Origin: MPNP01 sp026709725
GTDB lineage: Bacteria; Pseudomonadota; Alphaproteobacteria; Rhodobacterales; Rhodobacteraceae
DNA length: 64,000 nucleotides
NCBI GenBank assembly: GCA_965200805.1
Contig: OZ241384.1
Location: forward strand, 868,001 to 932,000
Direction of reading: 5' to 3'
In this document: piece by piece, positions 52,760 to 61,694 of the stretch
Layout: every line of letters begins with the position of its first letter
How positions within the stretch are numbered: the first letter of the stretch is position 1
Position numbers and translations under genes: made by a program
The notes under the pieces: generated by a model
The model's input: only the letters and a program-made list of their open reading frames with translations
Told to the model about the DNA's origin: nothing
Database searches by the model: none

Positions 52760-53919
52760 TCACAATTCAGATGTGCTCCAGTCCGTATTGTGCAAGTCCT
52801 GCCATGGAATCAGGTGACCTGCCCCCCGGTGCCGGGGCTGATCACCACCGGAGACAACAAAGGCGGAACATTGATGCACTGATGATGACAGGAGCCTTTG
52901 GACACGCCCCGGACTGTCAAACAGACTCGGCGATGCTGTCTTTGATGATTTGGCCTCGACAATCACTGTACCGACAGGGCTTTTGATGACGAAATCGGCC
53001 TCCAATCCGTTTCTGTCACGAAAAAAGGACACGCCGCCGGTCTCGCCCCTGTTGGCCCTTTGCCTGGCAATCTCGGAGACGACCCGGGTTTCAAAAATGG
53101 CACCCCGGAGAGGATGCGTCCAAAGTTCCCCGGGATCACGGATGCCGAGCAGGCGGCAGACAGGTCCAGTGTCATAAAAATACAATTTTGGCATCTTGAC
53201 CAACCGCTTGCGAATTGAGGTGCGGTGACCCGGCTGACGGAAGACAATGAAGCCGGCTTCAAGGATTCCAAGCCAGGCCTTGGCAGTTGGCTGCGATATG
53301 CCCGCAGTCTCCCGCAAGCGATGAATAATTGAGCAGCTGCGCTGTGCGACCGGCACAGAGTTCGGGAAACCTCTGAAATGCTGTGAGGTCTCCGACAACA
53401 CTGATCATCCTGACATCACGTTCGATGTAGGTGGCAATATAGGATCTCAGTCAGTCCGAAGGTTCATGGGCCTCATCATAAATGCGAGGGCACGACCCTG
53501 TGAAGAGAGTCTTCTCAAGAGTTGTCGGATAACGGGGGAAACGAATCGTTTCGCCCCGGGTCAGGGGCAGCAGATTCTCAACAGCAGTCCGCCCGGCCAG
53601 CGACTGGCTGATCGAACTGGGCAAAGCGAGGTTTTGTGAGCCTGTCAGTATCCAGCGACCCGGTGTTGGGTCGCCATCAATGAGACCCTGCAGATCGGAG
53701 AGCAGATCAGGCACCGTCTGACAACTCACCCAGAAATGCACGGGGATCTTCCGCAGCAAAGGCCCGCACATCGGGGTATTCAAGCGTCCTGTATGTGTGG
53801 CCTGGAAACAGGGCCCGACACAGGGTCGTCTTGCCGCTCTGCCGGGGGCCCGTGAGTGTGATGGATGGTCAGGACTGTGCGGCCGCTGTCAGCCTTGGAG
53901 CTAAATCGCGATCAATCAT
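52760..53919 (-). pseudogene. Broken AAA_14/DUF4143 ATPase gene
   Basis: Reading the minus strand from ATG 53919 gives MIDRDLAPRLTAAAQS, an in-frame TGA, then PSITLTGPRQSGKTTLCRAL (Walker A) and TLEYPDVRAFAAEDPRAFL. A frameshift follows, then GRWILTGSQNLALPSSISQSLAGRTAVENLLP (53451-53700), a stop, and further shifts. The last frame (52760-53401) carries the DUF4143 half: TGISQPTAKAWLGILEAGFI-like sequence, LYFYDTGPVCRLLGI, FFRDRNGLEADFVIK. Intact homologues are single proteins of about 400 residues. At least three lesions make it non-functional. Confidence 0.85.
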
Positions 53920-54050
53920 GGGATGCAGAATAGCAGATAATCCCCTTATCTCATACCTCCCTTGCGGATGGGCCGCGGGCCGACCGATCAGGCCCCAGAT
54001 CCGTCCCCGTTTGCCCCGCGGCATGAGTCCGCATGGCACCAACCGGCCCG

Positions 54051-54068
54051 AGGTCGCAATTGCGACCT
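54051..54068. repeat. 18-bp perfect palindrome
   Basis: AGGTCGCAATTGCGACCT reads the same on both strands. It lies in the GC-rich spacer between the broken ATPase gene and the IS1380 relic. It may be an operator left from a lost gene, or an insertion end. Confidence 0.4.
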
Positions 54069-54082
54069 GATTTCGGGTCGGA

Positions 54083-54430
54083 ATGCCCGCGTTTTCGACC
54101 TTGACATCTGGCCATTCCGGAGCCGGGCCCACCACCCCCGCCCCCGCCCCCCCCGGAACGGGGGTTTTCGGACATCGAATGGGAAGGTCAGGGCCGCCGG
54201 TCAGGGGTCAGGGTGGTGCCACATGGATCCGGGCCCCGGATGCGCACCCGGGCCCCGATCTTCAGGAGCCGGAGCCGCAGCGTCACCGGTCGGGCCCGCC
54301 AGTCCATGACTTCGCAGAGCCCGTGGGCCAGGGCGGAGCGGATCTGCCCTGGCGTGGTGCAGGCATGGGCGAACCCGTCCGCCGTCTCTGCTGATCTCTG
54401 TTGCATGCCGATCTGCATAATGGGGAACAG
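54083..54430 (-). pseudogene. IS1380-family transposase C-terminal relic
   Basis: On the minus strand, TLRLRLLKIGARVRI (about 54250-54300), preceded by a TPGQIRSALAHGL segment, matches the C-terminal 'LKLLKIGAxVRxSVRR' block of IS1380 transposases. No catalytic part is left. The neighbouring GC-rich sequence holds only short frames. Confidence 0.5.
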
Positions 54431-54952
54431 TATGGCATGAGATCAGAGAGGAGTTAGGTGTGTGTTGTCGATAGGGCCGGCCCCACGCCGGACTGACGGG
54501 CGAATCGGGGCGGAGATCCGGGAGAGATGGGCCCCGCGGCGGATTCTGGGAATTAGGTCGCTGATTGGGGATTTTTTGGTTAGGGTATGGTGGATCAAGA
54601 ATAAGCAAATCAGCGAATTGTTCGAGGAAAATATCTGCGACTTCGAAGATGTCCCCTCAATGAACTGGAAAGCGATCTCTTGAGACGTGATTGTATCTCC
54701 AACGCGTTAATCGCGTTTTGGAAAGTTGATGGAATTCCTCTCGGTCACAGGTCAGGGTTTGATTTCTTTGGGTGGGAACGGACATGCTATTTCTGCGCAT
54801 ATTTCCTGCACACCCTCCGCATGCGTTCCATCCCTGCTCCGGTTCGTCCACAAAGTGTTAAATCCCAGGCTGGAATTGGCAGGCCCCCTGATTTGGATAA
54901 TTCCGCACGAATCCGCTATACAGCACACATCATGACCCGGAGGAACGCATCA
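54431..54952. other. Spacer with repeat R3, no gene recognised
   Basis: It contains R3 copy 2 (54511-54568). Downstream of it the sequence becomes AT-rich (about 54570-54940) with no supported frame; it leads into the Uma2 gene's ribosome site. The AT-rich part may be the remains of an older gene. Confidence 0.35.
54511..54568 (+). repeat. Dispersed repeat R3, copy 2
   Basis: Matches 37613-37672 (opposite strand) over about 58 bp, including ATCCGGGAGAGATGGGCCCC and GGTCGCTGATTGG. Confidence 0.65.
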
Positions 54953-55543
54953 ATGACCATGCCGGCAGCCGCCCTCGCAGACCCGCCTGCAACCTATCAG
55001 GATGTCCTTGACGCCCCGCCGCACATGGTGGCCGAAGTGCTTGCCGGCACCCTGCATACCATGCCCCGGCCCGCATCCCGTCATGCCCGGGCGAGTTCGG
55101 GGATGGGCGCCAAGCTCGGCCCGCCCTTCGACTACGGCGATGGCGGCCCCGGCGGCTGGTGGATCATCTTTGAGCCCGAACTGCATCTCGGGGACGATAT
55201 CATCGTCCCCGACCTTGCCGGGTGGCGACGCGGGACGATGCCCGACTATCCCGATGCCCCCTATTTCACCATCGCCCCGGACTGGGTCTGCGAGGTCCTC
55301 TCCCCGTCCACAAGGCGGATTGATCAGAATGAGAAGCGGGGCATCTATGCCAGGGAGGGGGTGGGGCACCTGTGGTTCGTCGATCCGGACGCCAGGACCC
55401 TCGAGGTGTTCGCGCTGAGCGGGGGACGCTGGGTGCTGCTGGCGACCCTGGCGGGGGACGGGCCCGTCTCGCAGCCCCCCTTTGATGCGATCACCTTCCC
55501 GCTGGATGCGCTCTGGCCGGAGGGGGTGGCGGGGTCCGGTTGA
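54953..55543 (+). CDS. Uma2-family (DUF820) putative endonuclease
   Basis: This 196-residue protein has the PD-(D/E)XK-like Uma2 fold: VAEVLAGTL, FEPELHLGDDIIVPDLAGWR (E and PD of the active site), CEVLSPSTRRID and IYAREGVGHLWFVDP. GGAGGA precedes ATG 54953; an ATG seven codons upstream is less well placed and the longer frame to 54680 is unsupported. Uma2 genes are usually multi-copy, often in mobile or symbiont genomes, with unclear roles. Higher GC than its 5' flank. Confidence 0.87.
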   Translation: MTMPAAALADPPATYQDVLDAPPHMVAEVLAGTLHTMPRPASRHARASSGMGAKLGPPFDYGDGGPGGWWIIFEPELHLGDDIIVPDLAGWRRGTMPDYPDAPYFTIAPDWVCEVLSPSTRRIDQNEKRGIYAREGVGHLWFVDPDARTLEVFALSGGRWVLLATLAGDGPVSQPPFDAITFPLDALWPEGVAGSG

Positions 55544-55665
55544 GGGTTGCACGACGAGCGGACCACGTTACTGGTAGGAACGCAAAAAGACTATGGAAGT
55601 CGATCGCCGATACAGGTTGTCATGCGACACTATATGAGCAGGATCGTCTGGATGGAATATGGATC

Positions 55666-56325
55666 ATGTCCCTGACCAATATCCTCACCAATGTCCGAGC
55701 GGCGGAGGCCAAAGCCGGTCGTGATGTGGGCTCAACCACTGTCATAGCTGTGTCCAAATTGCAGCCACTCGAACGCATCACATCTCTCCTTGCCGCAGGC
55801 CATCGGCATTTTGGTGAGAACCGTGTTCAGGAAGCAATGGGCAAATGGCCACAACTGCGAGAGCAGCACACTGATCTCACGCTGCATCTTCTCGGACCTC
55901 TCCAGTCCAACAAGGTTCGTGCGGCCATGGGACTCTTCCAAGCAATTCATTCCATTGATCGCAGCAGTCTTGTCGCCCGCATTGCCCGCATTGCTGACGA
56001 CCTTGGTCATTGTCCCGACCTGTTCATTCAGGTTAATACGGGTGAAGAGCCTCAAAAATCCGGAGTCCTTCCAGTTGATCTCACCGAAATCATCCGCAGA
56101 GTGCAGGATTTGCAGTTGCCCTTGGTCGGACTGATGTGCATCCCGCCCATCGGTGATGAATCTGCGCTGCATTTCGGCCTGCTTGCCAACCTCGCCCAGG
56201 ATCATGACCTCAAGGGGCTCAGCATGGGTATGAGCAGTGATTACGAAACGGCAATCCACCTTGGTGCCACGCATACCAGAATCGGCACAGCGATCTTCGG
56301 TCAGCGCGACATGGCCTTACGTTGA
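55666..56325 (+). CDS. yggS: YggS/PROSC pyridoxal-phosphate homeostasis protein
   Basis: This 219-residue single-domain PLP protein starts MSLTNILTNVRAAEAKAG. The PLP-binding Lys31 is in VIAVSKLQP. HFGENRVQEAMGKW, LHLLGPLQSNK, QVNTGEEPQKSG, GLMCIPP and SMGMSSDYETAI are the family landmarks. It buffers cellular PLP. The frame extends upstream to 55540 without support. A segment of this gene is duplicated just downstream (56384-56437). Confidence 0.93.
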   Translation: MSLTNILTNVRAAEAKAGRDVGSTTVIAVSKLQPLERITSLLAAGHRHFGENRVQEAMGKWPQLREQHTDLTLHLLGPLQSNKVRAAMGLFQAIHSIDRSSLVARIARIADDLGHCPDLFIQVNTGEEPQKSGVLPVDLTEIIRRVQDLQLPLVGLMCIPPIGDESALHFGLLANLAQDHDLKGLSMGMSSDYETAIHLGATHTRIGTAIFGQRDMALR

Positions 56326-56383
56326 GCGAGCTGAAGAACTGATACCGAATCCCTTCGTTCCACGGTGAGAATTCCCTGGATCG

Positions 56384-56437
56384 GGGCTGATGTGCATCCC
56401 GCCCGTCGGTGATGAATCTGCGCTGCATTTCAGCCCC
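56384..56437 (+). repeat. Partial duplication of an internal yggS segment
   Basis: About 50 bp (GCTGATGTGCATCCCGCCCG through GAATCTGCGCTGCATTTC) repeat 56129-56178 of yggS with about two changes. It lies 58 bp after the yggS stop. It suggests local recombination or a retained end of a second copy. Confidence 0.8.
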
Positions 56438-56579
56438 GGAATGAAGCAAATATCGCAAGGGATGACAGATCTGGCAAATTGATTGCAGGCAGTTCCGTGC
56501 AGTCGGTCGGGGTGACAGACCCGGGAGATTCCATCACAGATATGAACAGTGTGCTGCTTGCCAAAACCCCTGTCGGATA

Positions 56580-57514
56580 TTAGGGCCCGTTGACACTCAC
56601 TGGCACTGATGCTGTTCCGGACCCCGACAGCACGCCAAAGATGGCGGCATCATCCGGCAGGCGCAGATCCATGAATCCGGGCGGACCCCTCCGCGCCCGT
56701 CGCATGGGGGCCGGGGACGACCGTCCCTTCATCGGGGCCATCCTCCGGCCCCGCCCCTGATCGCCCGGGCGCACGGGCGCCCCCCGGCGCGACCCGCCCC
56801 CGCATTCCGGCCCGGCGCCCGGACCCGCTGAAGGGGAACCCGGCCCGGCGGCGCGTCCGGCGCCGGGCCGGGGACGGTGTGTTCGCGCGTCTGTTCACCG
56901 CCCTGTCGGCGGCGTTCGATCCCGAAGACGTCCGCGCCGGCGGCGCCACCCTCCGGCCCGTGCCGGGGCCGCCGGCGCCCCATCGGAATGCCGATGGGGG
57001 AGCACGCAGACGGGGGATCACACAGACGGGGGGCGGGCCATCGGCCGCCCAATGGAGATCAAGGGGGACGGGAGGGATCAGGGGGACGGGGGCGGCCCGA
57101 CCCCCGGGAGCGTCGCCCGCACAGACGCTCCCGGCCCTCTCGTCCGCTTCACCATCCTCCCCGGTGGGGCCCATGACCCCATTCCGTCATCAGGGAGGGG
57201 GCGCGGATGCGGCGCCGGACGGTCCGGGCTGCGGGGCCCGCATTGCGGGCGGGGCCCTCGATGCCGATGCCCCGCCCGCCGATCCTGACGCGCGGGGGAT
57301 CAGGGCCGTCATTCCGGCCCGGAAGGGACGGACCGTGATGGGGAGCCTGACCGGGACCCGGAGGGCCGGCGGCACCCGATCGGGACCGTCTTCGCGAATG
57401 CGGGGCGTTCCGGGGGATTGCGATGCGGGCCGGCGGGACGGTGGTGGGCGTCCCGGCCCTCATCGATCGGGTGGCCGGGGTGATTGCGGGGCGGTGGGTG
57501 TCAACGGGCCCTAA
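56580..57514 (+). mobile_element. IS5-family element relic with 21-bp terminal repeats
   Basis: The left end TTAGGGCCCGTTGACACTCAC (56580-56600) and the reverse complement of 57494-57514 differ at one base. The ends are of the GGxCxxGTTGACA type seen in IS5-family elements, with a TTA/TAA flank fitting a YTAR-like target. The 935-bp length is normal for IS5 elements of the IS427 group. The interior is the pseudogene listed separately. GC content is extreme compared with the flanks. Confidence 0.75.
56640..57400 (+). pseudogene. Decayed IS5-family transposase
   Basis: Recognisable pieces in order: GAGDDRPFIGAIL (DDRPFIEAVLW in the family), then APRRDPP, then FARLFTALSAAFDPEDV (middle helix before the second catalytic region). 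The last is GIRAVIPARKGR (GIEAVIPxRxxR near the C-terminus). They are in different frames with drift to Pro/Gly/Arg codons. The protein is not functional. Confidence 0.65.
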
Positions 57515-57538
57515 CCTGGCGGGAGAGAAGGAGTGCCC

Positions 57539-57799
57539 ATGACAAAAAAGATTGTTTAAAGGCAACTGTCTCCGGCCAGGATTGTCGATTTGAGATCTGA
57601 AAAATCCGAAGATGCTTACGGTGATGCCGTCCTGTATATCAGGGTCTTTTATAAATCTGAGCAGGACCATCTCGATCCGAAGAAAGTTCTGGGACTCTCC
57701 CGGCATATTCGCCAGCCTCTTCGAAAATCCTTCAAGGACATTTATCCGATTTTTTCCTTCATGACCCCTGATGAGGTCGAATCCGTTGAAGCCCAGTGA
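57539..57799 (+). pseudogene. Small gene with in-frame stop at codon 7
   Basis: AAGGAG at good spacing precedes ATG 57539, which reads MTKKIV then TAA (57557-57559). The same frame then stays open to 57799: RQLSPARIVDLRSEKSEDAY, VLYIRVFYKSEQD, RHIRQPLRKSF and PIFSFMTPDEVESVEAQ. The conserved-looking body in the same frame indicates a nonsense mutation. A TTG at 57590 could restart a 69-residue product. The end overlaps the HEPN-like gene, so both belong together. Confidence 0.6.
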
Positions 57800-58262
57800 T
57801 CTCATTGAGACCGCCGGGGAATTGGTTCGTCTGGATCAGGGTAAACCAAAGCAGGCGAATCTGAAAAGGGCAATGAGTACCGCGTGTTATGCGCTGTTTC
57901 ATGCGCTTTTCCTGAACTGTGCTGATTCCCTTGTTGGGTCAGCTGGAGCTGACAGAAGTCAGCGTGGATGGCAGCAGGCCTACCGCGCCATTGAACACAG
58001 CCATGCCAGGAAACAATGCACAAGAAATGATATGAGCAGATTCTCAGATGATATACAGGAATTTGCCGACAAGTTTGTTGAATTGCAGGGAAAGCGACAT
58101 CAGGCTGACTATGACCCGCTCAGCAGGCTCACACGAAATGAAGTCCTCATTGATATTCAAACTGCTGAAGTTGCAATTGATCAGTTGCAGGGATCAACCC
58201 CCAGGGATCGTACAGCCTTTGCCGTCTGGACCGTCATGAAGACAAGGGCGGATCCCTCCTAG
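57771..58262 (+). CDS. HEPN-like domain protein
   Basis: This is a 163-residue helical protein. RAMSTACYALFHALF (about 33-47) is the typical first conserved helix of HEPN proteins (…A(Y)YAxFHA…). RAIEHSH, about 35 residues later, gives an R-x5-H, close to the HEPN nuclease motif Rx4-6H. HEPN proteins are often RNases in toxin-antitoxin or defence modules, usually with a partner encoded next to them; the upstream overlapping gene fits that place but is broken. The start overlaps that gene by 29 bp; a downstream TTG or in-frame start is possible. Confidence 0.65.
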   Translation: MRSNPLKPSDLIETAGELVRLDQGKPKQANLKRAMSTACYALFHALFLNCADSLVGSAGADRSQRGWQQAYRAIEHSHARKQCTRNDMSRFSDDIQEFADKFVELQGKRHQADYDPLSRLTRNEVLIDIQTAEVAIDQLQGSTPRDRTAFAVWTVMKTRADPS

Positions 58263-58326
58263 GGATAGAACGGGCCTGCATCTCACCTGATTGTCAATCC
58301 TCAACACCAGGATCTTTTGTCTGCCA

Positions 58327-59439
58327 TCACAACTGGAATCCAGACTGGCTCTCCATGAGATGGCCGCTCTTGCGTGCCTTGATCTGCAGATATGCACGGT
58401 TGTAACAGTTGGGTTCAGTCAGAATCGGCAAGCGATTGACAACAGGGATGCCCTGATCCTCCATGGCTTTCACCTTAACCGGATTGTTCGTGATCAGCTC
58501 GACCTGATTGTGGCCAAGGCTCCGTAACATTGATGCTGCAATATGGAAATCGCGCTCGTCGTCCTGAAACCCAAGACGATGATTGGCCTCGACAGTGTCA
58601 AATCCCTGATCCTGGAGGGAGTAGGCCCGAATCTTGTTCAGCAGTCCGATCCCCCTGCCCTCCTGATTGAGATAGAGCAGCACTCCTGATCCCCGCTCCC
58701 TGATCATCTCGATTGCTTGCTGGAGTTGTTGCCCGCAATCACATTTCAGAGATGCCAGAACATCCCCGGTAAAACAGGACGAGTGGAGGCGGACAAGCAC
58801 AGGCTTACCAGAATCGCCTCCGCCGAACTCAACCGCACAATGTTCATCACCATCAAGAAAGGCCCGGAAGACTGTGATACGGGCATTCTCATCCGCCACG
58901 AGCGGCAGGCGGGCACTCACGACACGCTTGACAGCAAATTCCTGCTCTAGGCACGAGGCCAACTCCCCTATCGAAGCAGTGGTTATGCCACCCTGCTCTC
59001 CATCTGTCTCCCGCAACAGCACCGCTGGCAATAGCCGTGCCTTGCGGGTCAGGCGGATTGCCATACGCGCACAGTCGGTCGGCCCTGTACGCAGCGCCTG
59101 CAGGGGACCCTTCATCGGGCTGGCAAGATCATATGACGGATCAGCGATATTGTAGACCCAATCCGGTCCGGAATGCCCCCTCAGCGAGACCCGGGCAATG
59201 TCACCATCATAACATCGGACCTTCAGGGTGTCGGCTCGTCTCTTGGTCAAAACCATCAAGGATGAATGATCATCGAGATATCCTTGCAGACGCCATGAGG
59301 GGCAGGTTTCGATCGCCACAGTCTCAACTGATTGTGTCGCATGCCGCAGAACCACCGACAAGCCGATGCGGAGATCACTGCAGATCCGTGCAACAAGTTC
59401 CTGTGATTCATTCAGCATTGCATGATCATTGGCTGTCAA
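58327..59439 (-). CDS. ribA: GTP cyclohydrolase II (extended N-terminus)
   Basis: The 370-residue enzyme opens GTP to the first riboflavin intermediate. The C-terminal ~200 residues hold the catalytic domain: VRLHSSCFTGDVLASLKCDC (zinc Cys set C, C-D-C), YLNQEGRGIGLLNKI, and ITNNPVKVKAMEDQGI. The N-terminal ~170 residues form an extra domain (SVVLRHATQSVETVAIE, PMKGPLQALRTGPTD) seen in alphaproteobacterial RibA and distinct from the DHBP-synthase domain of RibBA. It is followed upstream by a 191-bp gap to the defence operon. Confidence 0.93.
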   Translation of the reverse strand: MTANDHAMLNESQELVARICSDLRIGLSVVLRHATQSVETVAIETCPSWRLQGYLDDHSSLMVLTKRRADTLKVRCYDGDIARVSLRGHSGPDWVYNIADPSYDLASPMKGPLQALRTGPTDCARMAIRLTRKARLLPAVLLRETDGEQGGITTASIGELASCLEQEFAVKRVVSARLPLVADENARITVFRAFLDGDEHCAVEFGGGDSGKPVLVRLHSSCFTGDVLASLKCDCGQQLQQAIEMIRERGSGVLLYLNQEGRGIGLLNKIRAYSLQDQGFDTVEANHRLGFQDDERDFHIAASMLRSLGHNQVELITNNPVKVKAMEDQGIPVVNRLPILTEPNCYNRAYLQIKARKSGHLMESQSGFQL

Positions 59440-59630
59440 AAGGGAGTATTCGCAATTGAGACAAGTGCCCGGTCAGGTGGCATATTGTAAAATCTGATAT
59501 CAAAATTACTGCTACAAACTGACAAAAGAATCTCATTATACCCATGAATTGATTCTCGCAGTGCAGTAACAGCCTTCGCGGGGTAGATTTCCACAATTGT
59601 CGATTATTGAAATGCAGGGGCGTCATAGCA

Positions 59631-61694
59631 TCACATGATCCCCTCAGAGTGAGCTTTACCAAGCACCTCTACCAGCACCTCACACTGTTTTTCCGACGGT
59701 AATTTTTTGGGGATTTGCTCTGCAATCCGAATAATGTCCGCTTCTTTCTCGGTCAAAATTCGTCTTTCTTGACAAGCCAGACGGATTTGCCCCCACTGTT
59801 GAGCTGACACTTCGAGGACTCGCCTTTGTGCGTCAATGCCGTCAACGATATGCTGTTCTTTCCTTGCATGCTTCTCTTCCGCCTTCTGCTCATCAATATC
59901 TACAAGTGTTTCGAAGAAAGTGTGGTCTACGCTAGCCTCTAAATGACCGATCTTTTCTTGAATAAGTTGCCAACATAAGTCTTTCTTGCACCACTCTGAT
60001 ATGTTCGAGATGCCTTGAGGTGGCTGTGAAATGAATTCGTTCACGAATTTCGCGGCCCTCCGGAGGGCATCGGCAAGTTCGGGATATACCATTTGGTTTT
60101 TCCAACAGTGCTGAAAGTCCATGACTTTTTCATCAGCCCGCTGACATAAATGGTTTATGGCTGCGATAGCATATGCGACAATGTTGGCCCTGTATCCACC
60201 GTTGTACCACGGTTCGCCAGAAACCATTTTTTCAGTCCATCTGAAGATGATCGCACGGGCTATTGCACGCTTGAAGTACAGTTCATTGAACCTATTCTGA
60301 TCCTTCATCCAAGCTTTGCCAATACGACGAGCATAGTGCGCGAAGTTCTTCTGTGCTCCAAGATTGACCCACTTGGGGTGATCGTCCCATACGTTCTCGA
60401 ACTTAGCAATGTCAGTCTTTGTGAACATCTGTGCCCTCGGATACTCAGCCGTGAAACGTTTCTTCTCGCCCGGTGTAAGCTTTGATTGTGCATCTGCATA
60501 TTGACCACGGGCACGTTCATAGAACCACTTGGTCTCACGCTGCGCACCAATTTGGGCGGGTGCCCAGATACGCCGGGAAAACTCTTCCATGCGAATATGA
60601 AACGGATGATTTGAAAAAAAGTCTGCTGCATTCACCCGGTTCTGTGTATTGGCATATTCCGAAATTCTTGGGATGACTTTTTCGGTCTTATCCGAGCTTA
60701 TGACAGAGAGCTTCACTTGGACGAACACACCATCCAATGATACTTTGTCGCGTCTCTTCGTATGAAAAAGTGAAGCTGTGGTTTGTCCGCCGTTCACAAT
60801 CTGAAGGTCTTTTATGCGCACAATCTCCAATCCACTCTCGCCCTTCTCTATGTCTAAATCTTGAGCTGTGGCAGTGAGACCGTTATTGTACGCAAAGAAC
60901 ATCTCCGGTTCATTTAATATTGTAGTGCGGATACCCTTGTTTACTTTCCCCCGAGCCTGAAGGAATGAGCGAACATTCTGCTCAAGAAGTCGTGCCCCAT
61001 ATTTACCATAGAGTGCTGCCAGCACTTCACCGGGAAGGACAATCAGATAGGACTGATAAGCACCGGAACCGAGATGTGCCCGGAGGCAGCTTACTCCGTT
61101 CCCGAATTCTTCTTTGAAATCAATGTCGAGCACTTCCTTGTAACCACGCGAGCTACGTTGCCTGTGCAGACGTGAAATGTCCCAGACATGATGCATGGTC
61201 TCGATTCCGCAGACATGCCCGCCCTCAATAGTTTGCATCCGGTCACTAAGCGCGCGCTCAGATACAAGGAAAAAGTTAACCTTGCGAATGCTACCTTTGC
61301 GATCTGATATCTGCCGTGAAAGTCCATACTCTGGGGCAGTTTCTTCAAGATCAACAAAAAGGTTTTTGGAAAAACTTGCTTCGAAGAAATTTTCCACCCT
61401 TTTCATGGTGGCATTCACATCTGTTTGGGTCAGTGACTGAAGTTCTTCACGATTATCAAAGTCAGCAATAAACAGATCAAGCGTACCCTCATCGTTGAAC
61501 CAGTATCCGTCTACGCGTACACCTCTCTGAGCTCTGTAGTGACATTGCTCAAAGCCCTCAACAAAGCCGGTTTCATTAAGCTCCTTCGAGAAAACCTCCA
61601 TGAATTCGTACAGCAGAAAGTCATCGTTTGCCTCAGCACCAGCCATCAGCTCCTGTCGAAAGTCATGAAAAAATTCTTGGGTGGTCTGTTCCAT
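59631..61694 (-). CDS. AIPR-family protein (MZA-like defence component)
   Basis: This 687-residue protein carries the AIPR (abortive infection phage resistance) core: EMFFAYNNGLTATAQDL, LQIVNGGQTTASLFHT, ISEYANTQNRVNAADFFSNH, and ERARGQYADAQSK. These are the family's best conserved blocks. The chosen ATG shares its A with the previous gene's TGA (61694). It is the last gene of a Z1-DUF4420-AIPR operon, the order described for MZA anti-phage systems. Catalytic activity of AIPR proteins is unclear to me. The composition is more AT-rich than housekeeping neighbours, suggesting transfer. Confidence 0.9.
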   Translation of the reverse strand: MEQTTQEFFHDFRQELMAGAEANDDFLLYEFMEVFSKELNETGFVEGFEQCHYRAQRGVRVDGYWFNDEGTLDLFIADFDNREELQSLTQTDVNATMKRVENFFEASFSKNLFVDLEETAPEYGLSRQISDRKGSIRKVNFFLVSERALSDRMQTIEGGHVCGIETMHHVWDISRLHRQRSSRGYKEVLDIDFKEEFGNGVSCLRAHLGSGAYQSYLIVLPGEVLAALYGKYGARLLEQNVRSFLQARGKVNKGIRTTILNEPEMFFAYNNGLTATAQDLDIEKGESGLEIVRIKDLQIVNGGQTTASLFHTKRRDKVSLDGVFVQVKLSVISSDKTEKVIPRISEYANTQNRVNAADFFSNHPFHIRMEEFSRRIWAPAQIGAQRETKWFYERARGQYADAQSKLTPGEKKRFTAEYPRAQMFTKTDIAKFENVWDDHPKWVNLGAQKNFAHYARRIGKAWMKDQNRFNELYFKRAIARAIIFRWTEKMVSGEPWYNGGYRANIVAYAIAAINHLCQRADEKVMDFQHCWKNQMVYPELADALRRAAKFVNEFISQPPQGISNISEWCKKDLCWQLIQEKIGHLEASVDHTFFETLVDIDEQKAEEKHARKEQHIVDGIDAQRRVLEVSAQQWGQIRLACQERRILTEKEADIIRIAEQIPKKLPSEKQCEVLVEVLGKAHSEGIM

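Noticed and set aside
55732..56274. 180-codon minus-strand frame opposite yggS
   Set aside because: Exact antisense of a highly conserved enzyme gene; composition is a shadow.
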